Source: an uncultured Prevotella sp.
Lineage (GTDB): Bacteria; Bacteroidota; Bacteroidia; Bacteroidales; Bacteroidaceae
DNA length: 24,158 nt
Direction of reading: 5' to 3'
Assembly (NCBI GenBank): GCA_947303825.1
Contig: CAMYZK010000006.1
Location: 1-24,158 of the forward strand
Below the pieces are notes generated by a model. The model worked only from the letters and a program-made list of their open reading frames with translations, made no database searches and had not been told where the DNA came from. The position numbers and the translations under genes are program-made. This document shows, in pieces, positions 14,601 to 23,700 of the stretch (positions are counted from its first letter, which is position 1; each line of letters begins with the position of its first letter).

Positions 14601-14908
14601 GGAGTGGAGATGACGAGTGCAGACGCAAAGACAGGAACCTTCACCTGGTACGTGCCGTCGTCTTCGGTGAGTACACTGTAGCCGTCAATCTCTGCTGCAC
14701 GCACTATGGCACCGGAAACGGGCTTCTGTGTGGTGGCATCTACGACGCGTCCGCTGACGGTACGCGTCTCATAGTTCTTCTGCTTGATGGTGAAGGTTTT
14801 CTTCACAACAGCTTCTTCTTCGTTGTCGTCGTCGCTGTCATCCTGAGCCATGACACCCAGGGGGAAGGCCATCAGCATGGTAAGTCCAAATAATATATAT
14901 CGCTTCAT
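11645..14908 (-). CDS. SusC/RagA-family TonB-dependent transporter (susC2)
   Basis: The 1087-residue protein starts at the ATG at 14908, which opens directly into a signal peptide (MKRYILFGLTMLMAFPLGVMA). An in-frame ATG at 14926 would add MKIHIN and cannot be excluded. Order: signal peptide; an unusual acidic stretch DDSDDDNEEE (23-32); a carboxypeptidase-regulatory-like beta domain (about 51-130, TVSGRVVDATTQKPVSGAIV); a plug domain (about 160-260, ending DIEKVTVLRNGTALYGSKGANGVI as two adjoining motifs); and a C-terminal beta-barrel closing with VKINL. SusC proteins import SusD-captured nutrients through the outer membrane using TonB energy. The plug lacks the usual ALQGRxxG motif and has QNQLGGVV instead, so it belongs to a divergent branch. 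Confidence 0.92.
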   Translation of the reverse strand: MKRYILFGLTMLMAFPLGVMAQDDSDDDNEEEAVVKKTFTIKQKNYETRTVSGRVVDATTQKPVSGAIVRAAEIDGYSVLTEDDGTYQVKVPVFASALVISTPDYNPVRLGLVSAEGQKTVMLYPTAFTAEHSQQTNIRNEQWATDFKYTSAINIKDEIQNQLGGVVHTISHNGTPGVGSVMFVQGLNSLNVNAQPLVVIDDVIIDQQYGRELLHEGFYNDILSNLNPADIEKVTVLRNGTALYGSKGANGVILIQTKRNKSMATRITANVSAGVTLEPKYISVMGAEEYRNYASEMLKSTKTLLSEFTFLNSDPNYYWYTKYHQNTDWKDLIYRTAFSQNYGINVEGGDDVANYNLSVGYTSAQSTLKDNGMNRLNIRFNTDIELTKNLAVRFDASFGNTTRNLRNDGAPEGYDAGTPTSPAFLAYVKSPFLSPYTYSRGGLNSDHYDVESEDYLSEALSTYTRYNWQLANPAAINEYADGDIKNRFENSMLNLTITPKYTFNPHLSLSEHFSYNLVNTNEKFYVPINGVPSYFVTNVNEFVDNEVRSLASKQNSVQSDTRLDWHNRFGAHAIKAFGGVRINWESYTMNSQLGYNTGNDKTPFMSSSLRNATDLGINENWNNMSWYAQGEYSYKGRYYLQASVAVDGSSRFGKDADGLKLGGVAWGVFPGVQASWVVTNEPWMAGINGIDYLRLTAGYDISGNDDIDIYAASSYFSSTQFLHSVTALAFEGIGNNNVQWETTRRFNVGMESTFLNNRLSLGINYFRSKTSNLLQHRALGFLSGIDQNWSNGGKLENEGFDVTARVKVIAAKDWLWQVGATVGHYKNKITQLSDGADHLDTQIYGATIRTQVGQAANLFYGYKTAGVYATSGDAIKAGLGGKPLYIVDENGVDRHYFGAGDMQFVDLQRDGVIDEKDMTIIGDPNPDIYGNIFTTVAWKRLKLDVNFNYSLGNDVYNYMRSQLEGGQRFMNQTTALQRRWQSEGMQTDIPRITFQDPMGNARFSDRWIEDGSYLRLKSVTLSYDLPMKSEYIQGMQFWIRGNNLLTFTKYLGSDPEFSMTNSVLGQGIDLGQLPQSRSIVAGVKINL

Positions 14909-14935
14909 ATTGATATGTATTTTCATGATTGATGA

Positions 14936-16669
14936 TTATTCTTCATGCGGTTTAAGGACAATACGGTCAACTCGCATCGTTCGCTGATAGTCGCCAGAGG
15001 AGTATTGGCGGCTGGTGACACGCGTCTCCACCTTAAGCGTGGCCTGAGGCTCTGCCTCGGTGACGCCGTATGAGCAGACGGGGAACTTGAAGTTCTCGGC
15101 CACCAGGACCCAGTCAACCTTTGATGGGTCGCTGTCTACGCTCGACACTGTCTGCTGGGTCTGGGCCTTGCCGTTGACATCGTGATAGCCCATGGTGAAG
15201 CGCATCTTTACCGGGGTAAGGTCGCGTCCGCGGGCTAGTGTGTCGCCGGCAATGGCAGGCACCATGACGAAGTAGATGTCGTAGCCTACATTAGAGAGCA
15301 CATCGGTGATGTTGAACAGGATGGTGTGGTTGCCCGTTGCAATATTCTCCTCGAACTCTATATATTTGTTTCCAGATATCTGTCCGTAGAATGGATTGTC
15401 GGGGGTCACTTCAACCTGCTTGATATTTGTAGTCTCTATTTCTTTGTTGTTTTGCATGGCAGTACCGCGTTCTTTCACGGCTTTCTCTATCTCGATGATA
15501 ATCTCTCTTGCGAAAGTCTGAGTCTTGTCAATCTTCCACTGTGGAGCTTTCATCACGATGCCGTTGCTGCACTCAATGTTCTCGGTGCCTGTCATCACGC
15601 CGTCGGGAGCAGCAAGGGGCTTCATGTACTGGTAGTAGGCCAGCGAGTCGGCTCCCCATTTGTTTTCACGTCGGGTGTAGTCGAGGACGGCAGATGTGGA
15701 CATGGCTGAGTCGGCAAGCATCTTGTCGGTATTGGTGGTACGGCTGAAGATGGTACCTTCGACGATGGCGCGGCGCACGCTGGTATAGAGCAGCGAGTCG
15801 CGGTCGCCCACTGTGAGGAGGTCGCTCACCTGAGGCTCATAGTTGAAGTACTTGGTGTACTCTTCAACCAGGCTGTTCCACACATCGTTGGTGGGTGCTA
15901 TCATCCAGTAGGTACTGTCCTCGGCGTTGAGCTTGGCGTTGAGGATGGAGAAGAGCTCGTTCTTCTGAATGAAGACAGAGTCGAGGTACACTGTGCGTCC
16001 CAGACTGTCAAGACCTCCGCTGACACTCTGCGACTCCTGGAACTCGTTGCGGTAGAACAGGTCGTTGTACAGGAACGAGCGGAGGCTGTCGAGGTCATTG
16101 TCCTTGGTGAGGTATTCGAAGATGTTGGGGAAGAAGGGAACCTGCTTGCTGATGGTGAACAGCACGCCGTTACCATAGAGGGCGTTGCTGCTCAGCAGGC
16201 TCTGCCCGCCGAAGGTGCTGCTACCCAAGGCCTGGTATTTGCCGTTCATCATCACGATGTCTTCGATAGGCAGGTCTTCAGATACAGAGTAGTTGTAGAG
16301 GGCGATATGGTTCTGTAGGAACTCTTTTATCACCGTGTTGTTCTCGTCTTTCACGTTCTTCCCCTTCTGCGCGTTGTATTCGCTGATAAGGGCGTTGGCG
16401 TCGGCCTGCGAGAACTGGCTGTTGACAGGTGCAAAGACCGAAAACATCTGCGATCCGTTGAGACGGACGTCGTATCCGCATGCTTTTACCACACTGGCGA
16501 AGTTGGACAGCTCAGGGTTGCTGCTGATGGCCTGCCAGAGTGTTCCCTCGTTGATGCCATTAGCAACGTTGCCGTCGTAGTGTTCGTCCCACGTGTCGGA
16601 GCATGCGGTGAGGGTGAGGGCTGCAAGTGCCAGCCCCACCACATTATTTAATATCTTGTTACGAATCAT
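14936..16669 (-). CDS. Fasciclin (FAS1)-domain surface lipoprotein B
   Basis: The 577-residue protein has a lipoprotein signal with lipobox LTAC, cysteine at residue 23. Two FAS1-like modules are visible. The first (about 43-190) has the H1 box FSVFAPVNSQF (76-86) and the H2-type EFLQNHIA with H121. The second (about 195-400) has the H1-like YWMIAPTNDVW (254-264). A C-terminal beta-rich domain (about 420-577) begins near YGQISGNKYIEFEEN and ends RIVLKP. FAS1 domains mediate adhesion or ligand binding in many phyla. Between two SusC/SusD pairs it is probably an accessory surface binding protein (inference). Spacing is 24 nt from the previous gene and 27 nt to susC2. Confidence 0.82.
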   Translation of the reverse strand: MIRNKILNNVVGLALAALTLTACSDTWDEHYDGNVANGINEGTLWQAISSNPELSNFASVVKACGYDVRLNGSQMFSVFAPVNSQFSQADANALISEYNAQKGKNVKDENNTVIKEFLQNHIALYNYSVSEDLPIEDIVMMNGKYQALGSSTFGGQSLLSSNALYGNGVLFTISKQVPFFPNIFEYLTKDNDLDSLRSFLYNDLFYRNEFQESQSVSGGLDSLGRTVYLDSVFIQKNELFSILNAKLNAEDSTYWMIAPTNDVWNSLVEEYTKYFNYEPQVSDLLTVGDRDSLLYTSVRRAIVEGTIFSRTTNTDKMLADSAMSTSAVLDYTRRENKWGADSLAYYQYMKPLAAPDGVMTGTENIECSNGIVMKAPQWKIDKTQTFAREIIIEIEKAVKERGTAMQNNKEIETTNIKQVEVTPDNPFYGQISGNKYIEFEENIATGNHTILFNITDVLSNVGYDIYFVMVPAIAGDTLARGRDLTPVKMRFTMGYHDVNGKAQTQQTVSSVDSDPSKVDWVLVAENFKFPVCSYGVTEAEPQATLKVETRVTSRQYSSGDYQRTMRVDRIVLKPHEE

Positions 16670-16693
16670 AATTCAGGTAAGCTTTAATGTGAA

Positions 16694-18874
16694 TTAATAG
16701 TCGTCCTCGGCCAGGCCGGTACCTTCTACGCCATAGACGCTCTTAGGTACAATCTCCAAGTAGTCGAGCATGAAGAGGTTGTTCTCGCCGGTCTTACTCT
16801 CAGAGGCAACACGGAAGCGGATGTAGTGATCCTGTGTGGCATCCATGCGCTGCTGGCTGACGATGCGGCGATAGGTGCGCCAGTTGCCCACCCAGGGTGA
16901 TGCATAGCCCGAGTTGGGGTCTACGTGGTTACTGGCGTAGGGGCCGCGATAGACACCGAGGTTACGCAGGGCTTTCTGGTTTTCGGCTAGTAGCTCCGGG
17001 TTTTTGCGCACTTCCTCGTATGCCGCGATGTTGGTGTTCTCGTCTTCCGAAGGCATCACGTCTGATATACCCAGCAACTGCGGGTCGGTCAAATAGAGAC
17101 GCATGTCGATGGGTATGCCCTGAGGCTTGCCGTCGAGGTATACCTGTGCGATGCCTCGTCCGCCAAGGGCACAGAATCCGAGTCGCACCTGCCACTCACC
17201 CGTGAAGGGCACAGGAGGCAGCTTGAACTCTATGTCGTAGTCACCGAAGAGGTTCCACTCGTCGCCCTCGAAGCTCCAGAAGTTGGTGTGTGGACGGCGA
17301 AGCACCAGCTTGCAGGTGTTGTCGTTGAACTTCACGTTCTTCAGGTAGCCCATAGGGAAGTAATAGTCTTTGCCGTACTTCGGGTTCGGGTCTTCGTCGC
17401 GGTTGCGCTGGTCGTGCAGCCAGTCGCCCATTTGACGCAGGTCGTTGGTCATCACTTCGGGGAAGATGGTAGAGAAGTCCATGCGTATGCGCATGTTCTG
17501 TATCTTCTGTTGCACGTCTTCTGAGAAGGCCACGAGGTCATCTACATAGAAGTAGTGTCCGTTGAGGGCATCCTGGTCGTATTCCTTCTCTACGGTGTCG
17601 AAGATGCGCTGGCCCTTGTTCCATTGCTCCTCCACGGGATAGATATTGTCTACGCGGCGGTTGATGTAACGCTCGTTGAGAACGGCATGCTGCAGGAAGT
17701 TGATGCCGTAGTCGGGATTGGTCTGCACGGTGAGCTGCTCAACCTTTATCATGGTGTGGGGCAGCATGGTCTCATACCAGTCCACGGGGTTCATGCGCTT
17801 GGTGTCAAATCCCAGGGCACCGTCATAGCTACCCACCTTCAGTATCTTCGGGGTGAGTTTGTCGCTTCCCGGCACGTAGCGTGTCAGTATGTGGTACTGC
17901 ACGAATCGGCGCAGGGGGTTGATGTCACTCTTCAGATTGTCATAGCTATGGCCTTCCTTCCCTACGTCGCCGGGATATACGGGGTCGTAGATGCTGCATG
18001 CCAAGTCGTAGAGAGCCTTCATGTCGCCTTTGGGAATGTTATACTTCGTCTCTAGCAGCGAGTCGGTCTCTACAAAGATGGTGAAGCCGGTCTTCTTTGT
18101 CTCAGGCACCCATCCTCTTTCCTGCCATCCGTCACTGCTGTAGTCGTAGTAAGGATAGTCGTTCGGGTCCCAGTTGGGGTCTTCATATTCGGTGTTGTCG
18201 ATGTCGTCCTTCACTCCCGTCACCTCCATAGCCTTATAGAAAGTGCTGATGCGCTTGTTGGCACGTACGATGTCGTTGATGTATCCGTTCGACGTTTCGA
18301 GCACCTGGCTTATGGGCTGCACGATACCGTTCTCTACAGAGTCATCCTTAAGCTCATGGATGATGTATGCTCCACGGGTGTTGAGGTAGATGACGGCATT
18401 GCTGTCGGCATCAAAACCCTGTATCGTGGGGATATATCTCCTGTTCATGTTTGCCGTATGCACTTCCTTGCCGTTCATGTCGAAGGTTGAGTACATGTTG
18501 GTAACGATGTGTGTCTTGGCAATGGTGTCGCAGTCGGCCTTTGTGAGCTGGTCGATACTGCTTATTCCTCTGCCGGCAAGGTACTCCTTCACGGCATCGT
18601 TGTTGGGAACGAAGCAAGTGTACTGCCCGTAGGTGGAGAGCAGGTCCATCAGTCCAGCCCTTTCCACAATAGATGTGAAGTCGCTGTACTGTGGCCTTGT
18701 CTTCAGGTAGTCGCTCATCATCTCGCCGGTAAAGGTGTAGAAGTGGTCGCTATCCGGCTCGTCGGAGCAGGCCGTGAAGAGTCCGCTGCCGATGCCTCCC
18801 CAGAGGAGCGGAGCCATGACAGCTCCAATGCCAAAGAGTGCCTTCTTAACTTTTATTGCTATTGTCTTTTTCAT
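16694..18874 (-). CDS. Fasciclin (FAS1)-domain surface lipoprotein A
   Basis: The 726-residue protein has its lipoprotein cysteine at residue 36 (GLFTAC), followed by SDEPDSD, an acidic surface-export type sequence. FAS1 module 1 (about 48-205) has H1 YTCFVPNNDAV (85-95) and H2 KTHIV (120-124). Module 2 (about 208-455) is expanded by an insertion rich in Asp and Tyr (about 226-250). It keeps the H1-like FTIFVETDS (264-272) and the H2-like RRFVQYHIL (322-330). The C-terminal region (about 515-726) looks like a beta-sandwich (DYDIEFKLPPVPFTGEWQVR, AQVYLDGKPQGIPID) ending DYLEIVPK, similar in layout to the C-terminus of lipoprotein B. The role is inferred from context: surface ligand binding with the SusC/SusD pairs. 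Confidence 0.82.
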   Translation of the reverse strand: MKKTIAIKVKKALFGIGAVMAPLLWGGIGSGLFTACSDEPDSDHFYTFTGEMMSDYLKTRPQYSDFTSIVERAGLMDLLSTYGQYTCFVPNNDAVKEYLAGRGISSIDQLTKADCDTIAKTHIVTNMYSTFDMNGKEVHTANMNRRYIPTIQGFDADSNAVIYLNTRGAYIIHELKDDSVENGIVQPISQVLETSNGYINDIVRANKRISTFYKAMEVTGVKDDIDNTEYEDPNWDPNDYPYYDYSSDGWQERGWVPETKKTGFTIFVETDSLLETKYNIPKGDMKALYDLACSIYDPVYPGDVGKEGHSYDNLKSDINPLRRFVQYHILTRYVPGSDKLTPKILKVGSYDGALGFDTKRMNPVDWYETMLPHTMIKVEQLTVQTNPDYGINFLQHAVLNERYINRRVDNIYPVEEQWNKGQRIFDTVEKEYDQDALNGHYFYVDDLVAFSEDVQQKIQNMRIRMDFSTIFPEVMTNDLRQMGDWLHDQRNRDEDPNPKYGKDYYFPMGYLKNVKFNDNTCKLVLRRPHTNFWSFEGDEWNLFGDYDIEFKLPPVPFTGEWQVRLGFCALGGRGIAQVYLDGKPQGIPIDMRLYLTDPQLLGISDVMPSEDENTNIAAYEEVRKNPELLAENQKALRNLGVYRGPYASNHVDPNSGYASPWVGNWRTYRRIVSQQRMDATQDHYIRFRVASESKTGENNLFMLDYLEIVPKSVYGVEGTGLAEDDY

Positions 18875-18910
18875 TTTGATTTCTTGTTTTGGTTACATTA
18901 TCAAGTCTGG

Positions 18911-18943
18911 CCTCCACCCCTTGTGCAGGGGCGGTGTGACAGG
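18911..18943. repeat. Short copy of the G/C-rich repeat inside the operon
   Basis: Read on the minus strand it begins CTGTCACACCGCCCCTGC, and the left arm of the foldback near 3650 reads CTGTCACCCCACCCCTGC. Both continue into CAAGGGG or CAAGGGA followed by GGAG. The copy folds into a small hairpin (about 18914-18934) between susD1 and fasciclin gene A and may affect stability of the operon transcript. Confidence 0.6.
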
Positions 18944-18946
18944 CAT

Positions 18947-20689
18947 TTATTTAGCCTTCTCGTAGCTCTCGTTCTCACCGCTGCCGAAGGCGGGGTTCTG
19001 AACGAGGTTCTTGTTCACTTTTATCTCGTCGAGATTGTATGGCCAGTAGATGGCATCCATCTTGGAGAGCTTGTTGCGCACATAGCCGCCGCCGCTCGAC
19101 TGCTTGGACGAAACAGTGGTAGCCAGTGTCTGGCTGCTATTCAGGCGTCGTGCCTGTCTCACCAGGTCGTAGTATCTCTTTCCCTCAAACATCAGCTCGC
19201 GCTGGCGCTCAAGCATTACCAGCTTCTGCATGGCCTGCTTGGTGCGGTAGTCGTTGGCGCGGAGCGTGTCAACCAGCGGGGTCTCGCAAACGGAGCGTTT
19301 GTTGATGGCATTCACCAGCGAGAAAGCCTCACTCAGCTGGGGTGCGTCGCTCTCGGTGTTCTCCTCGCTCACCAGCTCGGCAATAGCCTCGGCCTTCATC
19401 AGCATGATGTCGCTCAAGCGGTAGATAACCCAGTTGCTCTTGTTCTTGTCGCGTGCATAGCTGTTAATGTATGATACCTGTGGGTCGGTGTTGCGGTCCT
19501 TGGCAGAAATCTGTATGCCTTCCCACACATACTTCCTTATCGACTGGTCGGAAGAGTTCATTGCCTCGTAGCGGCGTGAGTCATACTTTGAAGTGTATGG
19601 CGTGGTGGACTCCTCAAGCAGAACCGGTGATGGAGAGGTGAGTCCGATGGTAGTGCCATAGCCGAAGAAGTCGTTGATGGCTGCGTTAGACATCATGTTG
19701 TCATCGTCCATGAATACCAGCTCGAAGATGCTCTCAGTGCTGTTTCCGTTACCGAATATTGACGAATAGGCTGCACCGTAGATGTCATTGCCCTTGAGGT
19801 TGTTTACCAGCGGGTAGCCGTTAAGCCTGGTAAGGTTGTCGGCTTGCGATACAACAGAAACAGTAGAAAGGTTGGAACGTTCGTTCTGGCTGTCTTCCTT
19901 CTTCGACTGTATCAGCTCGTCGGCATACTTTATGCAGTTCTTGTAGTCGCCCTGCCACAGGTACATCTCGCACAGCATGGCCTTGATGGCATCCTGGGTG
20001 ATGCGTCCCCTCTGGTAGTATGTCTTAGTCTTGGGATACTTCTTCTGGGCATCGTTCTTTACCTTCTCCAAGTCAAGGATGAGGTTGTCCAGCACTTTTT
20101 CAAACGGCGTTGCAGGCAGGTCGAATGTCTGGTTGTCGTCGATAAAAGCCTCGGTGGAGTAGGGTACGTCGCGGAAAGTGCGTATCAGGTAGAAGTAGCA
20201 CAGGTCGCGCAGTGCCGATACTTCGGCTATGGTGGCCCTAAGCTCCTCCTCCGTGAAGGCAGGGTCTATCTCTGCCACCTTCGGAGCATAGAGCAGCACG
20301 GTGTTGCATCGGTTGATAACATTATAGAATCCGTCCCATGTGGTGTAGGCGTTGGAGGCGTCGATACTCTCGTTGAGCACTTTCTCCAGGTTCTGGTCGT
20401 TCTGGATGTTGTTGCCTATTCCGACGTTGTCGCTTCTGAATTCGCCCCATATCATCATTCGCTTGATGATGTCTGAACTCTGCAGTCGAGAGTAGCATCC
20501 AGCCACTACTGCGTCTACGTCGGCCTTCTCATTCCAGAAGTCCTCAAGTACGATTTCATTCGGCGACTTGATTTCCAGGAAGTCTGAGCAGGATGTCAGG
20601 AGGGTTCCGCCTCCGACCCCCACTACGGGGAAGGCGAAAGCCATGAAGCCTCTCAATATGGCGTTGCAGATATTACTTGTTGTCTTCAT
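18947..20689 (-). CDS. SusD/RagB-family surface lipoprotein (susD1)
   Basis: The 580-residue protein is read from the ATG at 20689. An in-frame ATG at 20755 would put 22 charged residues before the signal peptide and is rejected. The lipobox is LTSC with cysteine at residue 34, followed by SDFLEIKSPNEI, typical of SusD. Other family features include WDGFYNVINRCNTVL, ALRDLCYFYLIRTFRDVPY and the C-terminal signature RELMFEGKRYYDLVR (about 497-511). It binds the substrate at the cell surface and caps the SusC1 barrel. It lies 67 nt downstream of susC1 and 72 nt upstream of fasciclin gene A. Confidence 0.92.
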   Translation of the reverse strand: MKTTSNICNAILRGFMAFAFPVVGVGGGTLLTSCSDFLEIKSPNEIVLEDFWNEKADVDAVVAGCYSRLQSSDIIKRMMIWGEFRSDNVGIGNNIQNDQNLEKVLNESIDASNAYTTWDGFYNVINRCNTVLLYAPKVAEIDPAFTEEELRATIAEVSALRDLCYFYLIRTFRDVPYSTEAFIDDNQTFDLPATPFEKVLDNLILDLEKVKNDAQKKYPKTKTYYQRGRITQDAIKAMLCEMYLWQGDYKNCIKYADELIQSKKEDSQNERSNLSTVSVVSQADNLTRLNGYPLVNNLKGNDIYGAAYSSIFGNGNSTESIFELVFMDDDNMMSNAAINDFFGYGTTIGLTSPSPVLLEESTTPYTSKYDSRRYEAMNSSDQSIRKYVWEGIQISAKDRNTDPQVSYINSYARDKNKSNWVIYRLSDIMLMKAEAIAELVSEENTESDAPQLSEAFSLVNAINKRSVCETPLVDTLRANDYRTKQAMQKLVMLERQRELMFEGKRYYDLVRQARRLNSSQTLATTVSSKQSSGGGYVRNKLSKMDAIYWPYNLDEIKVNKNLVQNPAFGSGENESYEKAK

Positions 20690-20756
20690 ATTCTTAAGAT
20701 GTTTTATGTCATTCTTGTCACTCGTTGTCGTTATGTTAACTGTTGAGTGGAGCATG

Positions 20757-23700
20757 TTAGAAGTCTACTGTCACGCCCAGGGTGTACGAGCGCGAGCGTG
20801 GTGTCTGCGAATTGTCGATGGCAGGTGCGTATCCGCCCTGTACGATGTCGGGGTCAACACCCGAGTACTTTGTAAGGACAAACGGGTTGTTGATACTGGC
20901 GTAAAGGTTGATGCGGTTCAGTCCTATCCATGTGAGGTATTTCTTCTTGATGGCGTAGTTGAGCTGTGCATAGCCCATGCGCAGGTACGTGCCGTCTTCC
21001 ACGAATCGGTCGCTGACAAGCGTGTTGTACTGGGTGTTGCCGTACATGGCACGTGGAATGACCGTCACGTCGCCGTCCTTGCGCCAGCGATAGTTCACGG
21101 CCTGACTCTGGTTGTTGTTGCCTGTCATGGACTCTGCATTGAGTCGGGCCATGTTCAGAATCTTGTTGCCCACGCGGTATGTGAACTGTGTGGTGAGGCG
21201 CCAGTCGCCATAGCGGAAGGTGAAGCCGAAACCACCGGTGAGCTTGGGAAGCGAGCTGCCCAGGTACATGATGTCGAGTGCGTTGATCTGTCCGTCGTGG
21301 TTCACGTCCTCATACATGGCATCGCCACCGGCAAAGTCGTAGTTGCGGCCCTGGCGTCCGGCAGCACCCTCGATGGTGTAGTCGAACATCATTCGCACCG
21401 GCGTTCCGTCGTTGTTGTATACTGGCTTGCCGTCGGCGTTGAGCACTATAGGAGCGGTCTTTCCTGAAGCCAGGAAATCGTTCTCCAGCCAGTTGTGATA
21501 CTCCTCGGTGGTCATCTTGTTGTTGCGGCCATACTCGGAGACGTAGGTGTAGCCATACTGGTAGACACCCTTGTAGTGGAAGCCGTAGATGGCACCCAGC
21601 GGGTTGCGCAGCTGTACGCGCTGCAGTGTCTCGCCGTTGTTGTATGAGTATTCCGAGTTGAGGTTGTTCAGGATGTACTCATCCATCTCAAGTATCTCAT
21701 TGCGGTTGTTACCGAAGTTCACGTTCATGTCAACCACAAACTTTCCTGCTTTTACCAGCTCGTTGGTGTTGATGTGGAACTCCCATCCGGTGTTCCTCAT
21801 CTTACCGCTGTTGCGGTAGGCCAGTGTTGTGAAACCGGCGTTGGAAGGAATCCTGTAGTTGGACATCAGCATGTTTGTGGTGGTAGAGCGGTATCCCTCA
21901 ACGGTAAGGCTCAGCCTGTTGTTTAGGAATGCGAGGTCAAGACCGAGGTTGTAAGATGATACTATCTGCCACTTGAGGTCGGTCAGTCGGATATTGTCCG
22001 GGCGTATACTCGTCATGTCGATATATCTGTCGGTCGTCACGTATTTCGACGTGTAGAGATAGTTCTGGTTAGGCTGGTTGCCCACGCGTCCCCAGCTAGG
22101 CCTTACGGCGAGCATAGAGAGTGTAGGCTTCAGTTTCTCCATCCAAGGCTCGTCACTGACAATCCACTTCAGCGATACAGAGGGGAAGTAACCCCACCTG
22201 CTGCTGGGTCCGAACTTTGTCGTTCCGTCGGCTCTTACAGTGAAGTCGGCCACATAGCGTCCCTTGTAGGCGTAGTGCGTTGAGAAAGTATAGTACATGG
22301 AGCGCCACTGGTTGTACCATGAAGAGAGTCCTGTAGGTATGCCGGCCGAGGGGTCTTCGATGCCGCCTGAAGGCAGGTTCTTGGCATCGGCACTCTGGCC
22401 GTTACTTGAGCCGCTGGTCAGCTCAAAGCGTCCCATCATCATCATGGAGTGGTCTTTGTTCTTAAATGCGGGAATGAGGGTCAGCGTCTGCTTGGTGTTG
22501 AACGACACACTCTTCGATGCGCTGGTGCCGGCATTGTTCACTCCCTGGGCCCATGACCATGTGCGCAGGGCCTGTGGCAGGAAGGAATCGTCATATTGGT
22601 TGTAGATGTTCATATACACCGAACCTCTCCAGTTCAGCTGCCAGTGCTCTTCGTCGGTTCCCAGCAGCTGGTAGTTGATAACCAGCTCAGGGCTCATGTC
22701 GTAGGTGCGCCTCTGCTTCTTTGCGAGGTTGGCGCTTGCCACGGGGTTCACCTGGTCTTTCTGGTTTCCGTCGAAGATGCTTGTCGCAGTTTGCAGCATG
22801 GTGTAGTATTTGTCGGTATTCTCACCCGTCAGCGGGTCCTGCTCGTAGATGGTCATGTTTGGCATCCTGGTGAGGGCAATACCCAGCAGACCGTGGTAGT
22901 TCATGTCGTTCTTGGTGTAGGTCAGCGCGAAGTTGGTCTGTACGCGAATGCGTTCCGAGACATTGTAGTCGAGTGCGACACGCGTAGAGAATCGGTTCAG
23001 CTTCTGCTTGATCATCGTACCTGTCTCATGGTCGAAGCCGCCGCCAATGCGGAAGGAAGCTTTCTCACCGCCACCACTCACGGTAACGTAGTGGTTCTGG
23101 CGTAGACCCCACTGTGTCACGGCGTCGCGCCAGTCGGTGTTGTTGTTGTACTGCTCGTACTCCGAGAAGTTCGGGTCGTAGTTAAGCTCGGGAATGTTCG
23201 ATGCGTTGTCATCCTGTGCGGGGTTGAAACGGCTCTCCTTAAGCAGCATGGTGTAGTCGTCGCCGTTGAGCAGCTTGTATCCCTTTGGCTGATAGGTTCC
23301 TGTGAGCTTGAGCGAGTAGGTGAGCTTTGGTTTACCCCTTGCGCCGCGCTTTGTGGTAAGCTCGATGACACCGTTACCACCCTGTGAGCCGTAGACGGCA
23401 GTTGCGGCAGCGTCTTTCAGCACGTTGATGGTGGCAATGTCTTCAGGGTTGATGTTGAGCAGCTCGGCAAACTTCTCGTTGTTGGCCGATGCCATGTCAA
23501 AGTTGTCAAGGTTCACCTCGCGAATGTTGCCGTCTACCACTATAAGCGGGTTGGCATCGGTGAGTGTGGACAGTGAGCTGGCACCACGCAGCCTCATGGT
23601 GGAGCCTGCACCCAGGTCACCCGAGTTACCGATAATGTCGAGGCCGGCGATACGTCCCTGGAGTGCCTCGTCGATGGTTGTCATTCCCAGACCCTCGAAC

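Noticed and set aside
20568..21467. 299-codon plus-strand frame opposite susC1 and susD1
   Set aside because: It spans the ends of two well-supported genes and looks like an antisense shadow without any domain.
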